A stretch of DNA of 64,000 nucleotides, taken from NCBI GenBank assembly GCA_051294375.1, contig CM119264.1, positions 4,739,352 through 4,803,351 of the forward strand. The letters run 5' to 3'. Positions within the stretch are counted from its first letter, which is position 1. The number at the start of each line of letters is the position of its first letter. Of this stretch, positions 21,401 through 33,400 are shown one piece after another. Under the pieces are notes generated by a model. It was not told the origin of the DNA and did no database searches. It was given only the letters and a program-made list of their open reading frames with translations. Made by a program: the position numbers and the translations under genes. Source of the stretch: Paraspadella gotoi. Its lineage: Eukaryota > Chaetognatha.

Positions 21401-24400
21401 TTAAAGGGATAAGCATGATAAGAAAAAACGGAAACCCTGACAAGAAAAAATATAGATTAAAAATGAAATCAAATTTAACTAAGAACATTAAAGAAAAAAT
21501 TTACCTAGTGCAGCAGCTGTTGATTTGACAGCCCATAATACAGCTAAACAAGCGATTTGTATAAAGGTGTAAAGATGCATTTTATATGTTCTAACTTTCC
21601 TCACATATCCAACCTACAGGGAATAAGTAAAATACTATTTTTTATTTAATTTTGTTAAAGTTGATAACATAATACCAAAATTTTTTACTTTTTACCTGAG
21701 GATGATGTTTCAAAGGTCGGAAAAGCAAACCGATTCTAGTTAAAAACTGAATTCCCGCCATCGATGATATTCCTGATCATAAAGTATGTGTAATATAATA
21801 GATGTAGTATTAGTAGTAGATTTTAAAAATAGAAAAAATATTTTTATCAAATTAAACATACCCATGTATAGAAAAACTCCAAAAAGAACCGGGACGGGTA
21901 TTTTTCGCAGGACGGAAGACAAGGCAATCGAAACGCCAACCATTGTATTCACTGAATATTTTAAGTGAAATAATGTATACTCACATTGCTGGTAAAACTA
22001 CATGACATCTGTATTATTGTTACCAAGTAAATTAGTAAGGCGTTGTTCTTTCACTTCTAGTAACTTTGGAGCTTCTCCAGGGGCGTGAGATTTGGACATA
22101 ACAGAGAGAGAAGACGTGTGAGCAACAGAACGTACAGTTGCAGCAGTGTGCCATGGCACCCCCATAATACCACACCCTCCAGCCATTATTCCTAAAATAA
22201 TTTTTTATGAGAATTCTTTGTGAGTCATCGCATCGCAAGATTTAATTAAAGATCACACATGGGAGTACAGTTACAATATTTTTTTTATTTATGACCATTT
22301 AGAGAAAAAGTTTTTATTTTGTTACAAACAACGATTTTTTGTGTTAATAATAGCAGACATGTTTCGGCTCTAATAAAAAGTAAAAACTTTGTTTTCTCTA
22401 AATTCCAAACCGCAACGAAAAGAAAGGATTACACCATTAGACTGATCATCTTCAAGATCATGGACTTGATGACGACCTTGAATCACATTTGAAGACGAAC
22501 GTTTGGGAACCTGTTCTTGATGACTTGAAAAATGATGAGGAGCGGAGTGGTCATTGTCTCTCTCTCTCTTCTTTTTTTGGCTCCTACTCATTAGGCCCTT
22601 AAGATGAACTGTCTAATGGATCGAAATATTGGTCATAAATAAAAAAAAAATTGTACCTGTACATTGTACAATGTGATATTTAATTAAATCTTTATGAGAA
22701 GTTTCAAAAAAACCCTGTAAATCAAAAGGCTAATTTACTTTAAAACGATTACAAGCAAATCATTATTTGATCAGAAAAGTAGTGTCCGATTAAACCATCC
22801 AAATTACCTATGAGCAAAATATCAAGGTGATATCCACTTCCTTTCTTCAGATTTCTTTCTTTTTTGTTGACAATTTGAGAAGCAATAAGTGTTTCAATAA
22901 AAATCAAAATGAAAACTAATAAAGCCGGAATTACAGCCACGAATGGCATCCAAATTGGAATAGTCTTTCCCTGAGATAAAATAATTAAGTTTATTATTAA
23001 AGAAAACATTCTCTTAACATCTAGTCAACCATGCTTACATGAATTCCCAATGGGTTTATGAACCACCCACGTTTCTTAGAATCAGTCGGCTTGATCCCAT
23101 CTGGAACCTCTAATTTCTGGCTCCAAACATCTTTAATTATTAGATCAAATCCAACCACAATGATTATAGCAATAGGAATTCCAAAATCACCCAGAGCTCT
23201 ACGTATCTAAGAAAAATATTGCAAAGGAAATAAATTTTAATGATGTAATAAATTATCTTATTTAAAATAACAAAAGCAAACAAGTACTGGACGAAAAACT
23301 GAAGCTTTCACTGTCACTTTGTTGCAAATCTCCGATCTTCCGTCGATAAAAATAGGTTAATTCAATCGTCAAAAATAGCCATTAATTTACGAGACCTCGC
23401 CTAAGTGACAGATTAATTTTAAGCGGCATCCGTAACACACCTTTGCGAAATAAAAGCATCGAGCCTAAATTTAATCTTGTCCTGTCAAAGAAGAACCGCA
23501 ACTCGACACCGATAAAGATAAAGAGTTTTTTTTTTTAAATTACGTAAATACGGGAGAAGATCTTAAGAATGACGAGAAATGCGTCAAAATTCTCATTTCT
23601 GTGCTTATTTCGTGCTTCAAATAACTGCCCACTACCAAGGAGCGCAAATCCACAGATATAGGATCATTGTTTCCACGAAGAGTGGTCATGCAAACGTCGA
23701 AAAGTAAATCTATTAAATTCTGCAACAAATATGAACACACAAAATGACTGCAGAAAACTCGCAATCTTTCTCAATGACGCCAAAGGAGTATAACAAAAAA
23801 TTCCAATGCTTCAGGTAAAAGAAATTCGATATGTTCATTGATCGGGCTTAGCTATTTCCACTGGTTTTTTTCACGACTTTTCAATAGATGCTCAGACTCA
23901 TCTTGTGGGGCCGTTTGCGTCGGCATTGTGACGGCATTTCTAGGATTCATCTTGGGGGTCATATATTTCTCAATTCGCGCCATCACGACATCTTTACAAA
24001 ATACCGAAGTCGTTCCAACTTACGCAGTTGCGTTCTTGCTTCTTACATCTGGTTAGAAGCTAAATGGAGATCATTAAAAAAAAGAAATCACTTGAATTTG
24101 CTCTCAACCGTCTCTCCCTCTTTCAACTAGGGCTCCTCACAATGTGCCTTTCTCGAACAACTCGTAAACCGCGTATGATTATAGCTTCGATAGCATTTTG
24201 TCTACTAACCGGAGTTATATGTGCCACCGCAGCGGGACTCACTATTTGGAGAATTTTACCGGTCCTAATAATAAATAATTCCTGTCTTTATAGTCAAGCT
24301 AAAAAGGTATTTTTACCAACTTAAGTACAATGGAAACCTAAATAGAAAATTACGATAAAGGGATACGGGGATACTATCTCTACTTAGTACTCGGTCATAT

Positions 24401-27400
24401 TTTTATAACAAAACTAACGCCTCATTTTCTTTTAACTACACCAGAGTTGCCTATGTTACAATTCCAACAATATGGATCCGAGGGCAAACAAATCCGAATT
24501 GAAATCGTCTGACAACTCCTCTCCAGTTTTGTTCTTCAACGCTCCGAGTTGCGACGTGGTGGAACTAAATCTCAAAGAGTTCGTGTACGGTCTAGTCGCC
24601 CTATATATTGGCGGATGTCTCGTCAGCGGATGTAATATCGCCATCTCCATCTCGATGTGGCGACATATTCGCAAGACGAATCTTGCCAGGAGTAAGTCGA
24701 ATATTAATATTTTCCCTTGCTTCCATCCCTCCCTTCCAGACAAAACCCATTGTTTTTTGTTTTGTTTTTTTTTTTTTTTTTTACGCAAGTGGCACTCGGT
24801 CCTTTTCATTACGACGCTCGACGTTTCCGCAATTCACACCACATGGGGTCCCACTCAAGAAACCAAGCGTTTTCCAGGTTCTCAGTTCAAATGTCTTTCT
24901 CGTGTACTTTCTCTATTCTACTTAATAAACGTCAATTCATTTATCTCAGAACAATATACGTCCCGGAACGGGCTTTTGCCAGCGACGAATTGGAGCATTC
25001 CGCAGTCAGAGTGCACCGTTTTAATCTAGGAGCACAATGTGCGCAGAACTGCGATCACCTTTGTGGACAACATCTCCAACGAATGACTCAACAACAAACG
25101 AGAGAAGAAATCAACGGCCACCGACTAAGGCATTCGGAATCGGGGAGAAGATCAATGCGTCCCCCCACTAACGACGTTGTGGTGCCAACCCGGGATGCTG
25201 GCCTAAATCCCAATCAGCCAGGAGACGTGTTTTTTATATCTCTGCCAATGGATCCAAGAGAAGTTCCGCTTCCTCCTTACAATGAATTTTTTAATGGTCA
25301 AATTTGCAATTGTGAAATTCCCGAGGAGCCGATAATTTACAGGTTAGAATAAAAAAAAACGTTTAGAGACAGGGAAATACTTGAAAATAAATTAATAAAA
25401 TCAAAATTTATTTTTATAATTAAAATTAATTTGTATCTTTAACTGATCGAAAGGAAGCTTTAAAAATGTTGTTTCCAGGGATCCCCTACAAATAACAAAC
25501 GACTGTTCGGAATGTCTACAAGCATCCAGATCCCAGAGCAGAAGATGTGCCCTTTTTCGACGAGGGCCTTGGCTGTCGGATTCGCCGACGACTAGGCGTC
25601 GCGAGATCGTGGCGACGACGATTCCTTCGTCTCCGCCTCCACCTTATTCGTCGCCTCAAACCTCGAGGGGAAGCCGCCTTAAAGAAGAAGTCTCGAGAAA
25701 TGAAGAAATTCGCGACGTCCAAGTTGACGTCGTCGAAAATTCATCGCCACCGACGCCAAGGCTTCAAGCGGCAACGAAACCCATTAAACTTTCAGAGAGC
25801 ACGGCAAAAGGAGGTACTAACAACGGTGTAGAAGATTGTCAAATTGACGAACACATCGAAAACGTCGCCGTTTCACCGCGAGACGAAACTCGACGAATTA
25901 AGAGGGAAAAAGGGCAAGCGGGCCAACCCAAGTTTCCATGGCTACTTAAATCTAAATCAAAACAAAAGACAAAGCGACGTAAGGATGACGACTTTACTTC
26001 GCGAAAGTCAACGACGAAAGACGATCAGGAGGAAAAAACAACGAAGAAGAACAGGGAAGAAAATGACCTCGAAATCTTGGCCAGAAAAAAAAAGCCAGGG
26101 AGAAGTCAAACGACGAAATCGACGAACCTTCGTCGCACGGAGACATCGTCCACCGCCGTCTCGAGGAAAACCTCCACAGCCAAAGAGCTGAACAAAATTC
26201 TTAAGGAGAGCAACCGGAGATTAAGGAAGGAAAAGAAGGAAGGGAAAACAGCGAAAAGCCAAGAGGCGGAGATGGGGGAGACGAGATCACGAATCCGTCA
26301 CAGAACCGCCGACGTCTTCAACGACGCCGCATTGGCGGAACGATTCGGCGACGTGGAGAGGAGACGGAACGAGAGGATGGGCGTAACGCCAGTTGACGAG
26401 GAACTGGCGCCGTCAGAACAAAGGAGAAAGAGGAGGGAATCAGCTATCGAGATTCAAAGGAGAAGGAAGAAGAGGATCAGCGAAACCATGATATGAGGAT
26501 GGGATTAGATTGCTGTCTTCGTTTTCTTTCACTTTTATTAATAATTAAATTAATTACAACTTGTCCTTAATTGTAACCATTCACTACAAACTTAAATTTG
26601 TCTATAAAGATTTTGAGCTAAAAAAAAGCATCAGATAATATGTACTATATAGGTGAAAAAAATTCGACCGCGATGAGCCAATCCTTGATCGTAAACGTCT
26701 TTTGCCGCCTCGATAAATTTGAGAGAGAGAGAGAGAGAGAGAGCATTTGTTAGACGAGGCCTCCCCTAGATACTGAGCAGGATGAAGGAGAATCAACGAG
26801 TTCAAAGGTCGACCGTAAAAATAAAATAAAGAATTTCGGAGTCTATTCTTAACATCGATCAAACTAAAATGTAGGTAGTGTGGCCGTATACCACCCTATA
26901 CCGTATACTACCCTATACCGTATACCACATTAGTAGTTAAAAATCCTTCATTATCTTTGAAAACCGCAATTCACTCCAGCACTCCACAACCCTTACTCAC
27001 GCTGCGGCCAAGAAACTGGCTGTTCCTGAACTTCTTGAGATAAGTGGCGATGAAGAAGGTGGCAAAGAGGAGGATGGTGGCGAGGAGGCCGGTGTTCGGG
27101 TCGGCGTGAGGCCTCGCGGAATCAGGTTCGTCGGACGAAATGCTAGAGGAGTTCCAGACGCTGGAATTGATGGCCTCCGCACCCTCCACGTAAACAAGGG
27201 GGTTCTTCTCGAAAATCGTTTTCAGTTTGCTGAGGGGAATGGGTAAAGGAAGGGGGAGTTGGTATGAAGGATTGCGAGGGAAAATCGATGCGACTCAAAA
27301 GCGAGTCACTTACTTGAACACTTCATAGACAAAAATGAGGGAAATGAGGAAAGCGAAGATCTCCTCGGAGAAGCGGGAGAGAAGCGAAGCGAGGGAGGAG

Positions 27401-30400
27401 CCTTCGGCGGCGACGAGCAAGACGGCGATGATGGCGATCCAAATGCCGACCCAAGCGCGGAACACGATGAACTGGATCTGGCGGAGGTCAGGAATGGGGA
27501 GGAGGGAAGGAGGGAGAAAGTAGGGAAAAGTGATTCACGACGGAATCACGAGTTCAAAGCTTACGTCGTTGTTGGTGCAAAACTCGTAAAGAGATTCTTC
27601 GAAAACGAGAAGAGGACCGGTGTAGCCAATGATCAAAAGCGGTTGACCTAATAGAAGAAATTTCAGTTGTGAGGGAATCACAAAAGATTATACATACATT
27701 AGTGAAAATGAATACCAACATGAGTCAACAAAAACTATTAGAATAACCAAACAATTTTTAAAGTTCTACCACTAAGTCTCAACAAGCTATTGACGCATTG
27801 CTATGCCTCTCATCAGGTAAGCTGATCCTCTAAGCTACTTTATATTCTGCGAGGTAATTTTTTTAAATTTAAATTAAAGACGGGCTCCAAAATGTTGCGA
27901 CTTAATCTTTCTGAAACGAATATTTCACGAATGATGAATCGATGATCAAAGGGAATCTAAATCACCTGGCTTCGATTATGAAAAGATTCACAAAGACTGC
28001 ATTTTACGAACACTCCGAACGCGGCTCGGGATAATTATCTCCCGTCGAGAAAAATAGGGGGTTTTCGACCCCTAACGAGAAAAGAACATCTATCAAACGA
28101 GGGGGGAGGGTGTGTGAGGGTTCTCGAAAGGCAGGAATAAAAGTAAAGCTCCTCCCCCCACTGGCGCTCCTCACTTATCCTGGCCTTTTTCTCCGACAAA
28201 CGGATGTATTTTTTTTAAAGGTGAAGCGAATGGGTTTTTTTTTCTCTAGAAAAGGCAAATTTATATTTACAACGCTGTTAAATAATAAAAACAAATCGAA
28301 TATTTTTTCCCTCCAGAGAGAAAGAAAGAGAAACTGATGGGCATCAGCCACTGCTCTCCCCGCTTGACATTAAAAAGCGGCGAGAAAAAAAAAAGTAAAA
28401 ATCTGAACAGAAACACGAATCGATTTCTTCTTTTTTTTTTCATTTCTCAATGACGATAATGGATGCGTAAAGATGGAAAGAAGGAGAGAAATCGGCGTGA
28501 GTCTCGTATGTGAGTCTCACCAAGTCGCTTTTCGGAAGGAGAGACGTGCGCGAGCAAAATGCCGACGACGACCTTGGGAGAAACGACCCAAAACTGACGA
28601 CTTAAATGCGTTTTAGATGATCCGCTCGAGAAGATCCTTTTCTCTCTCACGCATAGTTTTGTGATATGATTCCAATACGATACTCAGTCCTACCGTGACG
28701 ACTATAAAAAATTAATGATATTTGAAACAATAAAAAACTACATCTTATCGTATTTTTTCGACGGGAGCCGAAATAATTTTTTTTAAAAAATTTGTGTTAA
28801 TTTTTTTTCTGAAAAAAGAGGCGATCTAAGAACTCGCGATGCTATGTTATTTTATCTTCGTCTCCTTCATCGGAATGAGCGTTCAAAGGCAATGGAACTA
28901 TCATCACGTTAACGAGTGGGGTGGATCGTGTCAAACGGGAAACCGTCAATCTCCTATAGATTTAGTTTCAAAAAGTAAGACTCCACGCAAAGTTAATTGT
29001 TAAACAGTCCGGGTTTATTTAAAGAAAATTATAGAAAATAATCATTTCTAAAGGAAAAAAAATAAGTAAATTTAAAATATTCAATTTCTATAATTTCCTT
29101 TTTTCATTTTCTTTTATTTAAGAATTTACCTCTTACGAGGCGGTGGAATTCAACGATGCGGCAAGAGAACCGATATCGGGCAGCGATGCCGTCACCCTCA
29201 AAGTCGTGAGTATTATTATTAGGACGGCCTTTGATCAGTTCTCGGTCAACGCTTTTCACTTTTCACGATTTCAGCTCAACGACGGTCACACAATAAAAGT
29301 TCACGGCCCGCTCTTTGATAGAATCGAAGTCAGCGGGGGAGGACTGAAGTCGACGTACCGGGGGAAGCAGCTGCATTTTCATTGGGGCATCGACGACGGA
29401 GAAGGATCAGAACACACGGTGGATGGAAAGGATTTTCCCTTAGAGATGCACCTCGTCACGTACAAGGCCAAATTCAAAAATCTGACCGAAGCCGTCGCAT
29501 CCGGGGAAAAGGACGCGCTCGCCGCTTTCGGAGTCTTGCACCAAGTTAAAGGTGTGACTGCGTCTGTCTGGCTTCGGTTATTGTCCTACTTTTTATTTTT
29601 ATAGTAACAAAATAATCAATGTATAAATTCCCCACTTCCCTTAGATTCTCCACCGACACCAATCGACAAATTGAGATACGCGATCGGCGAGGTGGTTCCC
29701 GCCGTCCACAGGGAGGTCTCTCTCCGATCGGCACCCGGATTCTCAATCAGGGATTTGTTTCCCGATCGGCTGGATCGATTCTTTCGCTACGGCGGAAGCG
29801 TTACCACGCCCTCCTGCGCGGAACTCGTGTCATGGACAGTTTTTCGAGACGTCAAATCGGTGAAATGGGAAGCCGTGAGTCTCTTCAGAAAGGTGAAAGA
29901 CTCAACAAAAGATTTAACGGGTGACCAAACCATGAAATTTTATATTCGCTTCGTAATTCCCTTCATACAGACGAAAGGAGTGCACGGATCGGCGATAGAG
30001 TTCAACAAAAGGCCACTGCAGAAGTTGGGGGACCGGGTCATTTTGACCAATTCTGCGACGGCGATAATTACTACGAATTGGGGGGCGTTTACCGCGATAT
30101 TGTTACTCATCCTTAATCGACTCCAACAGAAGAACTTTGTTATCCTAATCAATTAAGACGGAAATCTCTGCACGCAGCAGGATTGAAAACCTATTCCAGT
30201 TTGAATGAACTAACTGCAAATCAAGTTTACCATATCAAAATTCTTAACTTTTAATTGGAAATATTTTTACGTATTAATTTTAAACTTACCTCGGCACCTT
30301 TGCTGAAAATTTCAGTATTTCTAATAATTGTTTCCTTATGCACTAAATAATGATCTAATTCAATTCAATTAAATATAACTTTTTAACAAACTTTCAATCC

Positions 30401-33400
30401 AAAATTTATAAAGAAAAATGGATAATTTTTATGAGTAGAAAATAACGGACAACTGCATCAAGGCTGAAAAAACTATTGAATAAGTAGGTGCAATGAAAGC
30501 GCGTTCAATAAAGTCAACTTGAAAAAAATGGGAGAGTAGAAAAACAAAGAAAAAACTGACCAGCCAAAAGGGAGAAAATGACGCCGCAGACGCAGGTAGA
30601 AACGAGAGTCTCCGTGACGCCGATCCAGTTGTTGGTCTTGTCCGCCAGGAGTCCGCCGAACGTGATGGCGGGCGAGAGGCAGGCGAAGTATATAAAAAAG
30701 AACGAGGCGAGGCACTAAACGCCAAAGAAAGTATTTTCTATAAATAAACGAAGACGACCAGGAATATGAAAATTAATTAATTATGAATAATTTATAATAA
30801 GTAAATAATAAATAAATAATTAATAATTAATTAATTAATTAATCGCACCTGCATGTTGAGCCCGTCCTTAAAATCGCTTAAGTAGTGTCTGTAGCGGCGT
30901 CTTGCGTCCCGAATGGCCCCGCCGAAGGGTCGCCCCGTCCGTTTGAACGAACCGTCTGGTGGCGGCTTTTTCTCACCGTCTGGAACTGTCGAGTAATTAC
31001 GTAAATGCTTTATTTTCTTTCCTTTGATTTTCAGAATAGCTAAAAGTTCCCCAAGTCTTAGACAACATTCGTTCTTTAACGACTTTCGAGTGTTTATTTA
31101 AGTAGCGGCATAGGTCAACATTGTCTTTGTTTGCCAACAATAAATTCCCTATGAATCCCCACATCCACCCCTTCTTCGTCCCAACCCTACCCAGCAGCTC
31201 CTTCTCCTCGTCCCTCTTCTTCCGCCTCTTGACGGGATTCTCCATGGCGAGTTTGGGGAGGAGTTTGGAGTTCCAGGCGCCAGGCGGGAGCACCACCGAG
31301 TCGTCGAGGAATTCGTTGATGGCCTGGAGGAGGACCTCGCGCTCCTCGGCCTGATAGGCCGACTCGTGGAAGGTGGTGTTCGCCATCAGGGTGGAGATCG
31401 AGCGACCGATCTCGTGGTAGTTGACGATTTCCTGTGCGTTGGGGGGGGGTGTTAATGTATTCAATAGATGAGTCACTCTAAAAAAAAAAAACTCTTTAAT
31501 TTAATTTAATCACCTGATCGTCCGGGCCGAGCAGGATGAAGATGAAGCGAACTGGAAGAGGGACCTCCGTCAAATTTCCAAGATGGCGTCCTTCCGACAA
31601 ACGAACGAACCCCATCGCGGGCTGGTCCAGAAAACTGACCGCGCCTGTATTAGGGAAAGCAATCGTTGAGAAAAAGATGGAACGGAGGAACGACTTAATT
31701 CCTTCCCTCCTTCCTTCCTTCCCGAGTTTTCCTCAACTTACCGACCAAGACGGCGAAAGCTTCCGCACCCTCCGGGATTTTCTTGAGAATCTCCGCTTTG
31801 TGGAGGTCCTTTGTCTCTTCGGGCATTTTGTAGGCGACGTTGTTTCGGTTCAGGTTCGAGGTCACCTGGTGATAAGAGTCATAACACTTAGAGAAACAAA
31901 AAAAAGAAAGAAAAGAAGGAAGAAAGGAAGGAATGAATGAAAGAAAAAAAATGGGAAAAAAAAGAAAGAAAAAAGGGAAAGAAAGAAAAAGAGAGAAAGA
32001 AATAAAAAGAGAAAAAAAAAGAGAAAAAAAGAAAAAGAGAGAAAGAAATAAAAAGAGAAAAAAAAAGAGAAAAAAAGAAAAAGAGAGAAAGAAAGAAAAA
32101 AAGAGAAAAAAAGAAAAGAAAGAAAAAGAGAGAAAGAAAAAGAAAAAAAGAAAAAAAGAGAAAGAAAAAGAAAAAGAAAAAAAGAAAAAGAAAGAAAGAA
32201 AAAAAGAAAAAGAGAGAAAGAAAAAGAAAAAGAGAAAAAAAAGAGAGAAAAAAAGAAAAAGAGAGAAAAAAGAAAAGAGAGAAGAAAGAAAAGAGAGAAA
32301 AAAAAAAGAAGAAAGAAAAAAGAGAGAAAAAAAAGAGAAAAATAAAAAAAGAAAAAAATAAAAAAAAATAATAAAAAATAATAAAATAATAAAAAAAGAG
32401 AGAGAAAAAAAGAAAAAGAGAGAAAGGAAAGAAAAAGAGAGAAAAAAAAGAGAAAAATAAAAAAAGAAAAAAAGAAAAAATAATAATAAAAAAAAATAAA
32501 AAAAAGAAAAAAATAAAAAGAAAGAGAAATTAGAGAGTAGAAAAAAGAAAAGAAAAAAGAAGAAAAAAAAGGAAAAAAAAAGAAAAAAGAAGAGAAAAAA
32601 AAACGGAGAAAAAAAAAGAGCGTTTAAAAAAGTTACAAGAAGAGATACAGTATTTCATTTGGGCTTCTGCGCAGTAAACTCAAGCCCACCAGCCTCTCAC
32701 CTTATCATCGCGAAGATTCTTCTTCTCCAACTCGTCATCGGTCTCCCCGACGGTGAAGACGACCCGCGGGCCTTCCTCCGTCCGAAGATCCCCTCGCGAG
32801 GGAATCCCCACCAAAGAGTTGGAACCCTTGATGCTTCTTCCGTCTTCGATCAAACTTTTTCGATCTTCCTTCGCATCGGCGACGAAGGGCTGAGTCTCCG
32901 AGACTGGAAGAAGCGAACGAAAACGGGCATCGGTTTAACTTTGAAAAGGCAACTATGCAATATGTATTAAGGCGGGCCAGAATTTATTTTTTACAGTATG
33001 AAATATTGTCTGCATTAAAAGTCTTTTGTCCTTTTACAACCAAATTGACTTATGAAGTTAGATTTTGATTAAATTCATTTTCATCATGAATGGAAGCATT
33101 TTAATATTAAAGAATATATAAGAAATGCTTAAAAAGATTTTTAAGAAATTTAAATTTTTAAAAATGTATTCTGATAAAGATAAAAAAGTTAGATAAAGGT
33201 TAGTATTAAAAATGTCAAAAATTTTAATGTTAAAAAGGTTAAAATTTGAAAAACCTTAAAAAATCATCATCATCATCATCATTCAATAAATTTGATAGTT
33301 TTGTTAATTTTTATAAACAAATAATTAAAATTTCAACTTTTCAAGCTCTATCAGAATCCGATAAAAAAAATTAAAAATTATTCAAAAATTTTTTGGACAT

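Noticed and set aside
31933-32361. 142-codon Lys/Glu/Arg open frame
   Set aside because: It is the translation of the near-homopurine tract; any frame lacks stops when T is absent.
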